From: Sphingobacterium sp.
Lineage (GTDB): Bacteria > Bacteroidota > Bacteroidia > Sphingobacteriales > Sphingobacteriaceae
Reading direction: 5' to 3'
Assembly (NCBI GenBank): GCA_029239355.1
Contig: JAQZAZ010000042.1
Span: forward strand, 1-35,522
DNA: 35,522 bases
Below, in pieces: positions 15,942 through 24,397 of this stretch. The notes beneath the pieces were generated by a model that saw only the letters and a list, made by a program, of their open reading frames with translations, was not told where the DNA came from and did no database searches. A program made the position numbers and the translations under genes. Position 1 is the first letter of the stretch. Every line of letters begins with the position of its first letter.

Positions 15942-16963
15942 CTTATCGCTGTTATTTTTTCGATCACCATTTCCGGCGTAATTAAATCAATTGCTTCTGT
16001 ACCGTCACAATCGCAGGGTATATTGCCATATACTGAACTAGGGCGGTTGGTATGTTCTACTTGGATACTGTCCTCTGCTTGCTGCCCATAGCCCGTAAAT
16101 CCCGCATAGGGATGTGTTGCTCCCCAGAGTGATAGGCATTTTATACCCATCAATGAAGCCATGTGCAGCCCGGACGAATCCATACTGATCATGAGATTTA
16201 GGTTGGATATGATATCCAGTTCCTCTCTCAACGTAAATTTCCCGATGGTATTGTAGGTGTTTGGAAAACGTTCAGTCCAGTTCTGCGCGATTTGAAATTC
16301 TTCTTCGCCGCCTCCAAAGAGCAATATATCATAGCCATTATGGGTAAGGTAGTCTATAACCTGTGCCATCTTATGCTGTGAAAAGATCTTATAACGGTGT
16401 TGCGCAAAAGGGGAGATGCCGATTTTCTTGCGTTCAAAATTGCCAAACATGCTAAATGCTCCTTTTGGGACATCCTGCAGATTTGGCATCAACTGATGAG
16501 TCAGCTCAATGCTAAACCCTAGTGCACGGAATACATCCGCATAGCGCTCAACAGTCAGCTTCAGCTGCCGCTTAATCTTATGTTCCTTACGTGTCAGGGC
16601 TTTTTTTTCAGCACGGCCTTTGTCCAGTTGTTTGACATTCATGCCTGTAAGTGAAAATAAGATATCGAGCACGCGCGAGCGTAAATTGAAGTGCAGATCT
16701 GCTACAGCATCAGCACCATACTGTGCCAGTTCTTTTTTTAGCCTTACTAAGCCCCAAAAGCCTTTATGAACTGTCTTTGGTTCAAAGGGATGGAACTTGA
16801 CATTCATTATGCCGTCAAAAAAGGGGGCAAAAAACTGACGGCTCACCATGATAATCTCTACAGCCGGATACCGCTGACAAAATTCTTTCAATACAGAAGC
16901 TACCATGGCGACATCGCCCATGGCCGAAAACCGGGTTACTATGATTCGCTGCGGCAGTGGCAT
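15938..16963 (-). CDS. Family 9 glycosyltransferase (heptosyltransferase-like)
   Basis: 341 residues of the GT9 family, which attaches heptose to LPS inner core. The N-terminus RIIVTRFSAMGDVAMVASVL contains the glycine-aspartate acceptor-side motif. The donor domain has KKIGISPFAQHRYKIF near 190, LLFGGGEEE, and DSSGLHMASLMGIKCLSLWG near 283-302, the D-S-x-x-x-H-x-A signature of WaaC/WaaF-type enzymes. Location should be the cytoplasmic face of the inner membrane. The actual donor in Bacteroidota may be heptose or another sugar. It starts 4 bp after the DUF4254 stop and overlaps the GT4 start by 4 bp, so the three genes form a coupled LPS-core cassette. Confidence 0.9.
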   Translation of the reverse strand: MPLPQRIIVTRFSAMGDVAMVASVLKEFCQRYPAVEIIMVSRQFFAPFFDGIMNVKFHPFEPKTVHKGFWGLVRLKKELAQYGADAVADLHFNLRSRVLDILFSLTGMNVKQLDKGRAEKKALTRKEHKIKRQLKLTVERYADVFRALGFSIELTHQLMPNLQDVPKGAFSMFGNFERKKIGISPFAQHRYKIFSQHKMAQVIDYLTHNGYDILLFGGGEEEFQIAQNWTERFPNTYNTIGKFTLREELDIISNLNLMISMDSSGLHMASLMGIKCLSLWGATHPYAGFTGYGQQAEDSIQVEHTNRPSSVYGNIPCDCDGTEAIDLITPEMVIEKITAIR

Positions 16964-16967
16964 GTCC

Positions 16968-17573
16968 TTATTTTCCGGATGTATAAAGTACAGGGTTCAG
17001 TTCGGGATCGTTATACATTTTCATCTGCTTATAGACCTTCATGTATTTTTCACCCGATTCTATAGCAGTCAATAATTCGTCGATACTTTGTGAAAGGTCT
17101 GTACGTTGCTCAAGCAAGATGTTCAATTTGTCCTGACAAGCAGCGATATGTGCTTCTGTCGCATCTGAACGAAGCGTTTCCTGCTCCATATGATAAATTT
17201 TTAAAGCTAGGATGGACAATCTGTCAATAGCCCAAGCTGGGCTTTCGGTATTGATTTTTGCTGAAGGCAATACTTGGATGCCTTGATATTTTTGCAAAAA
17301 GTAACTGTCGATATATTCTACCGTATCCGTACGGTATTGATTCGACTCATCAATGCGCCGTTTCCAATACAACCCATCCTTGGGATCTATCGCGGGATTA
17401 CGTACAACATCTTCCATATGCCATTGTACAGTGTCAATCCAGCACTTTAAGTACAGGAGGTGTTCTAGGGATTGTTTGTCATACGGATTCTGGATTGGAT
17501 GATCAATCTGATCGTATACGTGGTAATCCTGGATAGCACGTTGAAAAATTGGATTTGCTATTGCACTAATCAT
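16968..17573 (-). CDS. DUF4254 protein
   Basis: 201 residues matching the DUF4254 family of Bacteroidota and some proteobacteria, typically encoded next to GT9 glycosyltransferases. It is predicted all-helical and soluble: FQRAIQDYHVYDQ at the N-terminus, LEHLLYLKCWIDTVQWHMED (34-53), RNPAIDPKDGLYWKRRIDES, and a long helix with RLSILALKIYHMEQETLR. No catalytic motif is recognisable and the function is unknown; a partner role for the heptosyltransferase 4 bp downstream is inference. The ATG at 17573 is the only start before the conserved helix, yet it lies only 4 nt after a consensus -7 element, which implies a leaderless or nearly leaderless mRNA. Confidence 0.8.
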   Translation of the reverse strand: MISAIANPIFQRAIQDYHVYDQIDHPIQNPYDKQSLEHLLYLKCWIDTVQWHMEDVVRNPAIDPKDGLYWKRRIDESNQYRTDTVEYIDSYFLQKYQGIQVLPSAKINTESPAWAIDRLSILALKIYHMEQETLRSDATEAHIAACQDKLNILLEQRTDLSQSIDELLTAIESGEKYMKVYKQMKMYNDPELNPVLYTSGK

Positions 17574-17577
17574 GGTA

Positions 17578-17608
17578 CAAACTTAGATAAATTGCTTTTT
17601 ATATGCAA
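17578..17608 (-). promoter_or_regulatory. Consensus promoter of the DUF4254-GT9-GT4 operon
   Basis: On the minus strand TTG (17608-17606), a 20-nt spacer and TAAGTTTG (17585-17578) fit the Bacteroidota -33/-7 promoter exactly. Only TACC separates the -7 box from the ATG at 17573-17571, so the expected transcription start falls at or within about 3 nt of the start codon. Confidence 0.65.
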
Positions 17609-17790
17609 TTTAATTGCGCTCCATATAAAAACAATTATTCGTTCTTGTCGCTTCTTTTTAACGCTCATGATTACCACGCAATATATCCTTCTCTCCTGGA
17701 TCATAGAAAGGCTTTTATCTGAGAAAATTAAAATATAGGAGGTAGCTATCGTTAACTTCGGGTGCTGTCTAAACCGGTTAATTTAGGGGC

Positions 17791-17816
17791 AAATCCGACT
17801 ACTGAAGAGCGGATTT
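17791..17816 (-). terminator. Hairpin after nuoN
   Basis: AAATCCG (17791-17797) and CGGATTT (17810-17816) make a perfect 7-bp stem with a 12-nt loop, 12 bp after the nuoN stop. There is no T-run after it on the minus strand, so it is a weak terminator or an mRNA 3' stabiliser. Confidence 0.45.
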
Positions 17817-17827
17817 TAATAGCTTTT

Positions 17828-19309
17828 CTAAAAAACAGAAAGCAATACGTCCGGGAATAGTCCAAGCAAGACGACCAAAAGGGTACACAGCAGCCCAATA
17901 CCGAGAAGCAGAGGATTGGATTTGCCTGTATATTGACCAACACTGTCTTTCAAGAAAGCATTCAATGGGATTTTAAAGTAATAAAATAGGGAGATCACGG
18001 AGGTGAGGGCGCCCACGATTAACAAAGCCAGTAACCCAAAAGATTGGAAGTTTTGATATTGTTCGAATACCTTTGAAAAGATCAGGAGCTTTCCGACAAA
18101 TCCAGCCGTCGGCGGCAAACCGATCAAAGCGATTAAGACTATGGAAAATGCGGTGAACAATACAGGTGACTGCTTGCCCAGTCCTTTATAGGATTCGATA
18201 GAAGTGTTTCCCAGATTGGATTCCAAGCTGTCAATAAAAACAAAGACAGCGATATTCATCAATGCATAGATTGCTAAATAGAATAGCAAAACGTTTGACT
18301 CATTGTTTTGATAGACCAATACCGCCATCAACAGTATTCCGGTGTGGCCAATGGAAGAATAGGCCATCATCCGCTTGGCATCCTGTTGCCGTAATGCCGC
18401 CAGATTACCGATCAGCATGGTGGTGATGGCAATGATGATAATTGCGTAAGCCAAGAAATCGCTGAAATAAAAAGATACAGCAAGCCAGGCTGCAAGTAAT
18501 TTAGAAAGGAGTACCACAACGGCAATTTTCGGTACGGTCGCCAGGTAAGTGGTAATCACTGTCGGTGCTCCCTGATAAACATCGGGACTCCAAACGTGAA
18601 ATGGGAAAAAACTCAATTTAAAACCAATGCCAGTCAGTAAAAATAGGAGGGCAATACTGATCATGAGTTTCGGCGCTTCCACAAGACCCGCGATATGGCT
18701 CTGCGAATCAAAATTCAGGTTTCCCGTGAAACCGTATAATAAGGAAAGGCCATAGAGCATGACGGCTGCACAGATAGAACCAAACAGTACATATTTCATC
18801 GCCGCTTCGGACTGTGCTTTATTGGATGAAAAATAACCGACCATAATGTAAGAACTGATGGATACCGTTTCGACGGAAATGAAGATCATCAGCCAGTTGC
18901 TCGACATGGTCAATAGGTTTAACCCTAAGGTTGCGGTCAACAGTACGGCATACAAATCTCCCAGGGGACGATCATGCTGATGACGCTGCTGAATAAAAAT
19001 TGTAATGAGCAGGGTTGAAAGCAGGATAATCAGCCGTGCGGATGTGGCGAATGTATCAATGTGGATCATGTCGAAGAATCCGACCATCTCTACATGGCTT
19101 AACCCTTGCCCCAATAGGTAACAGCCGCTTAACAACAATCCAGCGATTGTAATCGTAAACGAGGTTTTATCCCAATATCTGTCACAGAAAAGGCTAGTGA
19201 TAATAGCGCCTATAAACGTAATGATCAGCGTTAGTTCCGGTTTGAAATAAGGAATGCTACCAATAATTTGATCTATAAGTGAACTGATATAGGGACTGAA
19301 TGCAAGCAT
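17828..19309 (-). CDS. nuoN: NADH-quinone oxidoreductase subunit N
   Basis: 493 residues, typical length, about 14 transmembrane helices. One of three antiporter-like proton-pumping subunits of complex I in the inner membrane. Conserved segments visible are MIFISVETVSISSYIMVGYF (the membrane glutamate of helix 5), AMKYVLFGS, FKLSFFPFHVWSPDVYQGAP (family signature before the broken helix 7), AKRMMAYSSIGHTGI, and IGLPPTAGFVGK. These identify it as NuoN rather than NuoM or NuoL. It is the last gene of the nuoH-N operon, starting 6 bp after the nuoM stop. Confidence 0.95.
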   Translation of the reverse strand: MLAFSPYISSLIDQIIGSIPYFKPELTLIITFIGAIITSLFCDRYWDKTSFTITIAGLLLSGCYLLGQGLSHVEMVGFFDMIHIDTFATSARLIILLSTLLITIFIQQRHQHDRPLGDLYAVLLTATLGLNLLTMSSNWLMIFISVETVSISSYIMVGYFSSNKAQSEAAMKYVLFGSICAAVMLYGLSLLYGFTGNLNFDSQSHIAGLVEAPKLMISIALLFLLTGIGFKLSFFPFHVWSPDVYQGAPTVITTYLATVPKIAVVVLLSKLLAAWLAVSFYFSDFLAYAIIIIAITTMLIGNLAALRQQDAKRMMAYSSIGHTGILLMAVLVYQNNESNVLLFYLAIYALMNIAVFVFIDSLESNLGNTSIESYKGLGKQSPVLFTAFSIVLIALIGLPPTAGFVGKLLIFSKVFEQYQNFQSFGLLALLIVGALTSVISLFYYFKIPLNAFLKDSVGQYTGKSNPLLLGIGLLCTLLVVLLGLFPDVLLSVF

Positions 19310-19315
19310 GCTGAA

Positions 19316-20917
19316 TTAGATAAATTGTTGGATAAAGCTAACAAGATTCAATACACTTGCATTGAGGTTGTTGAATAGCAAGGATGGCATAACACCTAGT
19401 AAAAGTGCAAGAGCCAAAGTGGGGAAAAGAATCAGCTGTTCACGGCTGTTGACATCGTTCAATTCATTCGCCCAAGCTTCGCCGCCTTTTAATCTGATCT
19501 GACCAAAAAACATCCGTTGAAGTGTCCATAATAGATAGGCTGCACTCAAGAGGATACCAATTGAGCCGGCTAAGGCCATCCAACGGGGAAGGCCGGTGCC
19601 TACACTGGCTGCATTGAACGAACCGATGATAACAAATGCTTCGCCAATAAATGCTGAGAACCCGGGAAGACCCAATGAAGCGAAGAATGCAACAGCAACA
19701 TAGCCTGTGTACTTCGGCATGAGCTGGGCCAGACCTCTGAAGCTATAAATATTTCGATCGTGCACACGGTCATAAACCACACCGACAAGGAAAAAAAGTG
19801 CCGCCGACAGAAAACCATGGGAGATCATTTGGAACATGGCGCCTGAAATTCCTTCGGCTGTCAATGAGGCGATACCGAGCAATACAAAGCCCATGTGGGA
19901 TACCGATGAATAGGCAATCATCCGTTTTAAATCTTTTTGTGCTAAGGCATTTAATGCGCCATAGATAATGGAGATGACGCCGATCAGTCCAAGCCACCAA
20001 TTGGACAGTGCCGCCATGTCGGGGAAAATGCTATAACATATACGGATAATTCCGTAACCACCGATTTTTAACAGGATCCCCGCTAAAATGATGGATACCG
20101 GGGTCGGCGCCTCAACGTGTGCATCTGGCAACCAGGTGTGCAGTGGTACGATAGGTACTTTGATCGCAAAAGCGAAAAAGAGCACGACAAAACCAACCAA
20201 TCTGGCCGAAATACCCAATATTTCCTGATAGCCGTCCCACCCGAAGATTGAATCTCCTAAATAATTTTGCGGATTCATCATGTAGATCATATTGAAGGTA
20301 TGCGCCCCGGTTAGCGGATTGATAACCGAAAAATATAAACCTACAATGATCAACAGCATAAATACCGATCCAAAAAGTGTATAGAGAAAGAATTTTATGG
20401 CAGCATATTCACGTCGCGCACCGCCCCAGATACCGATTAAAAAGTATAATGGTAGGAGCATGACCTCATAGAACAGATAGAATAAAAAGAAATCCAATGC
20501 ACAGAAGATGCCCATTACAGCCATGTTGAGTACCATAAGCAAGGCGAAATATCCTTTGGGGCTCTTTTGTATATTCCAGGAGGCTCCGATCGCCATCAGC
20601 ATCACAAAAGCACTGAGCAGTAGTAATGGCATGGAAATTCCATCTATCCCGACCAGATAATCGATCTCCAGTTTCCCTATGGAACCTAAGTCAAGGCGAA
20701 TCCATGAAAGCTGTTCGACGAATTGATATCCTCCCAGATCCTGGACGCCAGGTTGGCTGGCATCAAAATGGACATAGCATATTCCTGCCAGTACAAATTG
20801 TACGGCCGTAAATGCCAGGGCAATATATTTGTAACTCGATTTGTATCGTGTCGGTAGGGCGAGGATAAACGCCGTCGCCAGAAGCGGTAAAAATATCAAT
20901 AAGGATAAAATAGGCAT
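19316..20917 (-). CDS. nuoM: NADH-quinone oxidoreductase subunit M
   Basis: 533 residues, about 14 transmembrane helices, an antiporter-like proton-translocating subunit of the complex I membrane arm. Signatures are YLVGIDGISMPLLLLSAFVM, FFLFYLFYEVMLLPLYFLIG (helix 5 glutamate), AIKFFLYTLFGS, FAIKVPIVPLHTWLPDAHVE (helix 7 lysine and the HTWLPDAHVEAP signature), LKRMIAYSSVSHMGFVLLG and LGLPGFSAFIGE. It begins 3 bp after the nuoL stop. Membrane localisation is evident from hydrophobicity; nothing is missing or broken. Confidence 0.96.
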   Translation of the reverse strand: MPILSLLIFLPLLATAFILALPTRYKSSYKYIALAFTAVQFVLAGICYVHFDASQPGVQDLGGYQFVEQLSWIRLDLGSIGKLEIDYLVGIDGISMPLLLLSAFVMLMAIGASWNIQKSPKGYFALLMVLNMAVMGIFCALDFFLFYLFYEVMLLPLYFLIGIWGGARREYAAIKFFLYTLFGSVFMLLIIVGLYFSVINPLTGAHTFNMIYMMNPQNYLGDSIFGWDGYQEILGISARLVGFVVLFFAFAIKVPIVPLHTWLPDAHVEAPTPVSIILAGILLKIGGYGIIRICYSIFPDMAALSNWWLGLIGVISIIYGALNALAQKDLKRMIAYSSVSHMGFVLLGIASLTAEGISGAMFQMISHGFLSAALFFLVGVVYDRVHDRNIYSFRGLAQLMPKYTGYVAVAFFASLGLPGFSAFIGEAFVIIGSFNAASVGTGLPRWMALAGSIGILLSAAYLLWTLQRMFFGQIRLKGGEAWANELNDVNSREQLILFPTLALALLLGVMPSLLFNNLNASVLNLVSFIQQFI

Positions 20918-20920
20918 TTC

Positions 20921-22975
20921 CTAAAAAAATATAAGATAAATTAAACCAAGTAAAACGAATAGAAAAACGGAATACAAGGCAGTCTGTAATTTGCCATTCT
21001 GTACCAGGCGAACCTGGTTGCCCGTCCAATAGGCAACAGAAGCAACTGCATTGACAAAACCGTCTACAATATGTTTGTCTACCCACACGCTCAATCGGGA
21101 GAGGGATAGGACGATAAACTGAATAAAAGCAACAAGTGAATCGACTACATAGCGGTCAAACCAGTAACAGAACTGCGCTAGTTTCAGTGTGCCATCAACA
21201 AAGATCCATTGATAGAGTTCATTGATATAAGCCTGGTTAAACGCTGCCTTCAACGACAAGCTATTGACGTTAAGCGGATATTTTTGTTGTACGTACCATT
21301 TCCAGCCGATTATCCAACTCACTACCGAACCGATCAATAACAGCAATGGAATAATCACATGTGCGTTGTGGCTCGGTGCAAACGTGTATTCATCCAATAG
21401 AAGACCATCCATCAGCCAGGAATCGTGATAGGAAACTGGATTGAGCGAAAATACCGGGAATAAGCAGCAGAGCCCTAATAGAAACATCGGAATCAACATG
21501 GTTTTTGATGCCTCGTGTAGGGGGGCGCCATGTAATTTGTCCCTGACTTGATCCATTATCCGGAAATCGCCAAAAAAAGCCTTAAAGATCAAGCGGCCAA
21601 TATAAAATGCGGTCAGTATACTAACTATTACAAGAATGACTGGGATAAGAAGGTGAAAATTTCCTTTAGACAACGCCCATTCATAAGCGGATATGACAAT
21701 ACTATCCTTGGAAAGATAACCTGATGTTAACGGGAAGCCTGCCAGTGCTAATGAGGCAATGCTCATCAGCATAAATGTTTTGGGCATATACTTTCTGAGG
21801 CCGCCCATATTCCGAAGATCCTGTGGATCAAAATCAAGCTGACTATGTACTTTAAGATGTACCATCTCATGGATGATCGCCCCTGCTGAGAGAAACAATA
21901 AACACTTAAAGAATGCGTGTGTGACCAAATGAAAGAGTGCTGCGTCCCAAGTTCCGATACCAATTCCCACCATCATAAAACCCAGTTGTGAGATGGTTGA
22001 AAAGGCTAGGATACGCTTAATATCGTATTGACCTAGCGCAAAATACGCTGCGGATGCCGCGGTGATTGTACCTATGATAGCGATAAATAACAATGCGCTT
22101 TCATTGAATAAGGGAAATACGGTGGCCAGCAAAAATACGCCTGCTGCGACCATAGTAGCGGCGTGGATCAACGATGACACCGATGTTGGTCCTTCCATGG
22201 CATCTGGTAGCCATACATGTAACGGGAATTGAGCTGATTTGGCCATCGCCGCAAGGAAAAAAGCCAGTCCTGCTATTGTAAGCCAAATCTGATCCATACT
22301 ATTGACCGGAGAGACCCACTGTCCATTGGTGACAGCGGATTGATAGATCAATCCCGCTTCTCCAAAAAGATCGACCAGATTGAGGGTTTTGAACTGCGTA
22401 AATATTATGGCCAAACCAATCAGAAAGCCGAGGTCTCCGATGCGGTTTACTAGAAATGCTTTTTTATTGGCTTGTACAGCTGTTTCGCGTGTGAACCAAA
22501 AGCCGATAAGGAGATAGGAGGCAAAACCGACCAGTTCCCAAAAGATATACATGAGCAATAGACTGTCCATAATGACCAGTCCCAGCATGGCAAAACAGAA
22601 GAGACTAAGATACATCCAATAGCGATGAATACCCGGGTCGCCCTTCATATAGGCTCTTGAGTAGATGTGTACTGGAAGGGCAACTGTTGGCACCAAAAGA
22701 AGCATAAGTACACTCAGGTTATTCAATAGGATGCCAACTTTAAAAGTGGATGCACCGATGATGAACCAAGTAAGTTGAGCAGAGACGACTGGATGGTTCC
22801 AGATGGCCAGCCAGGTAAGTCCACCAAATATAAAACTACATACAATTCCAAGCAGTGAGATCATCCCAGACTGATCGCGCTTACCTACCAGTGCTTGATA
22901 TAAAAAGGCGACAAATGGTGCGGCTACTGTAAGCAGTGCTGTGTATATGGGTGATATGTGAGCAAGTTGGTTCAA
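20921..22975 (-). CDS. nuoL: NADH-quinone oxidoreductase subunit L
   Basis: 684 residues, the largest antiporter-like subunit, placed at the distal end of the complex I membrane arm. It shows MYIFWELVGFASYLLIGFWF (helix 5 glutamate), NRIGDLGFLIGL, AKSAQFPLHVWLPDAMEGPT (helix 7 lysine and signature), SSLIHAATMVAAGVFLL, KRILAFSTISQLGFM and LAGFPLTSGYLSKD. The C-terminal region after about residue 500 includes the long amphipathic lateral helix that braces NuoM and NuoN, followed by a last membrane anchor (TALYSVFLFVLLGLIYLIFF). It starts 3 bp after the nuoK stop. Confidence 0.96.
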   Translation of the reverse strand: MNQLAHISPIYTALLTVAAPFVAFLYQALVGKRDQSGMISLLGIVCSFIFGGLTWLAIWNHPVVSAQLTWFIIGASTFKVGILLNNLSVLMLLLVPTVALPVHIYSRAYMKGDPGIHRYWMYLSLFCFAMLGLVIMDSLLLMYIFWELVGFASYLLIGFWFTRETAVQANKKAFLVNRIGDLGFLIGLAIIFTQFKTLNLVDLFGEAGLIYQSAVTNGQWVSPVNSMDQIWLTIAGLAFFLAAMAKSAQFPLHVWLPDAMEGPTSVSSLIHAATMVAAGVFLLATVFPLFNESALLFIAIIGTITAASAAYFALGQYDIKRILAFSTISQLGFMMVGIGIGTWDAALFHLVTHAFFKCLLFLSAGAIIHEMVHLKVHSQLDFDPQDLRNMGGLRKYMPKTFMLMSIASLALAGFPLTSGYLSKDSIVISAYEWALSKGNFHLLIPVILVIVSILTAFYIGRLIFKAFFGDFRIMDQVRDKLHGAPLHEASKTMLIPMFLLGLCCLFPVFSLNPVSYHDSWLMDGLLLDEYTFAPSHNAHVIIPLLLLIGSVVSWIIGWKWYVQQKYPLNVNSLSLKAAFNQAYINELYQWIFVDGTLKLAQFCYWFDRYVVDSLVAFIQFIVLSLSRLSVWVDKHIVDGFVNAVASVAYWTGNQVRLVQNGKLQTALYSVFLFVLLGLIYLIFF

Positions 22976-22978
22976 TTC

Positions 22979-23287
22979 TTACTTATCTTTTAATTCATTG
23001 ATTTCATCTGGATTGATGGTTTTATAATGTCTGTATACATTTAAAACTAGTGCTAATCCAACAGCAACAGCCGCAGCAGCAAGGACAATGGCGAATAAGG
23101 CAAAAATCTGCCCACCATAACTGACTTTATCATATTTACCAAAAGCCACAAAGTTTAAGATCGAGGCATTGATCATAAGTTCAATACCCACCAAAATCAT
23201 AATGGCATTTTTCTTGGAAAGTACGGTATAAAGACCAATACAGAATATGCAGGCACTGACAACCAAAAAATGTGTTAGTGTAATCAT
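22979..23287 (-). CDS. nuoK: NADH-quinone oxidoreductase subunit K
   Basis: 102 residues, three transmembrane helices, proton-channel subunit of complex I (mitochondrial ND4L homologue). The first conserved glutamate is present as E36 in ILVGIELMIN. The second, E72 of E. coli in an AAAEAAIGLAL context, is replaced: here the helix reads VLAAAAVAVGLALVL, with alanine at the corresponding position (A73). Codons in this stretch are plain alanine codons with no sign of a frameshift. The start overlaps the nuoJ stop by 4 bp (ATGA), implying translational coupling. Confidence 0.93.
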   Translation of the reverse strand: MITLTHFLVVSACIFCIGLYTVLSKKNAIMILVGIELMINASILNFVAFGKYDKVSYGGQIFALFAIVLAAAAVAVGLALVLNVYRHYKTINPDEINELKDK

Positions 23288-23826
23288 CCGTTGCGCTCCT
23301 TTCGTGATAAATGTGAGGCTCCGATAAGTGCCATCATCAAAAAGACCGATATGACTTCAAAGGGCAACACATAAAAAGTCATAAATCGTAATCCGATTTG
23401 TTGAATATTATTATCTGTTGGAATAATTTCGGTATTATTTTGCTGGGACTGTAGCATCCAGGTTGGGACCGACTGCTGCCATTCTTTTATACCGATTATC
23501 ATGAGGGTTAGAAAACCCAATGTCAATACAATTGCTTGCCACTTGGGCATGCTTAAAAATGAACCACTGTTATCCTGAAGGTCCTTCAATAGTTCTTTGT
23601 TGGAGAGCATAAAAGCAAATAGCATCAGAATTAATACGCCGCCCACATAGACCATGATCTGGGTGATGGCTACGAAATCTGCCAAAGCAAAGAGGTAAAG
23701 ACCGGCCATGGCAAAGAGCACGATAAAAAATAAAAATAGAGCACGGGCTATATTTTTAAGATTGACCAAGAGCAGCGCGGAGCCGATTGCCAGTACAGCA
23801 AAGGCATAAAATAAAATAATTTCCAT
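23284..23826 (-). CDS. nuoJ: NADH-quinone oxidoreductase subunit J
   Basis: About 180 residues from the ATG at 23826, 4 bp after the nuoI stop. A longer frame begins within nuoI at 23895, but the extra 23 basic residues overlap nuoI and precede the first membrane helix, so it is rejected. Five transmembrane helices are visible. The conserved helix 3 block ALADFVAITQIMVYVGGVLI (with the pi-bulge tyrosine-glycine pair) marks the ND6-type subunit that couples quinone reduction to proton movement. The region near residues 115-140 is a soluble loop, longer than the E. coli one. It overlaps nuoK by 4 bp. Confidence 0.93.
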   Translation of the reverse strand: MEIILFYAFAVLAIGSALLLVNLKNIARALFLFFIVLFAMAGLYLFALADFVAITQIMVYVGGVLILMLFAFMLSNKELLKDLQDNSGSFLSMPKWQAIVLTLGFLTLMIIGIKEWQQSVPTWMLQSQQNNTEIIPTDNNIQQIGLRFMTFYVLPFEVISVFLMMALIGASHLSRKERNG

Positions 23827-23830
23827 ATGC

Positions 23831-24394
23831 TTATTTCTGCTTTGCTGCCTCCTTTTCAGCTTGAAACTGCGTCCATTCGGCTTTGCGCTGGGCAACCTGT
23901 TCTTCAGTCATATCCGAAAAACCATAAATCAGATCGGTCAGCTTCGGTGAACTGCGATCATATTCATTAGTCATGACAATGCATTCGGTAGGGCACACAA
24001 CAGTGCATAGGCCACAATACATACATTTGGCCATATCAATATTGAATTTGGCCGGGTATAATCGTTTTACACTACCGTCTGAAGTTTTTCCGATCGCTTC
24101 CGGCGATTTGATCGCCTCAATTTCAATGCAATCTACCGGGCATGCTTTGGCACAGAGATCACATACGATACAATCGTCAATATCCACTTGCAATTGATAA
24201 CGGGCAATTTCGGGGATAGGCATTTTTTCAGCGGGGTATTGTACGGTGACAATGCCCTCCTGACGGTCAAAATAATGATCGTTTTTGATATTTAATTCCT
24301 GACGCGAGCGTCGAGCGCCAAACAGGTGCTTTACAGTCAAAGATAAACCTTTGATTGCTGTACGAAATGCGTGGGAAGCCGTTTTAAATATCAT
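23831..24394 (-). CDS. nuoI: NADH-quinone oxidoreductase subunit I (2 x 4Fe-4S)
   Basis: 187 residues, the complex I subunit that carries clusters N6a and N6b and passes electrons towards N2. Two complete ferredoxin motifs are present: C75-x2-C78-x2-C81-x3-C85 (CIVCDLCAKACPVDC) and C124-x2-C127-x2-C130-x3-C134 (CMYCGLCTVVCPTEC). The N-terminal amphipathic helix (AFRTAIKGLSLTVKHLFG) docks on the membrane arm. The C-terminus is an acidic and lysine-rich extension after about 160. It starts 3 bp after the nuoH stop. Confidence 0.96.
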   Translation of the reverse strand: MIFKTASHAFRTAIKGLSLTVKHLFGARRSRQELNIKNDHYFDRQEGIVTVQYPAEKMPIPEIARYQLQVDIDDCIVCDLCAKACPVDCIEIEAIKSPEAIGKTSDGSVKRLYPAKFNIDMAKCMYCGLCTVVCPTECIVMTNEYDRSSPKLTDLIYGFSDMTEEQVAQRKAEWTQFQAEKEAAKQK

Positions 24395-24397
24395 ACC

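Noticed and set aside
23827..23895. N-terminal extension of NuoJ
   Set aside because: It overlaps nuoI, is strongly basic, and precedes the conserved first helix; the ATG at 23826 sits 4 bp after the nuoI stop.
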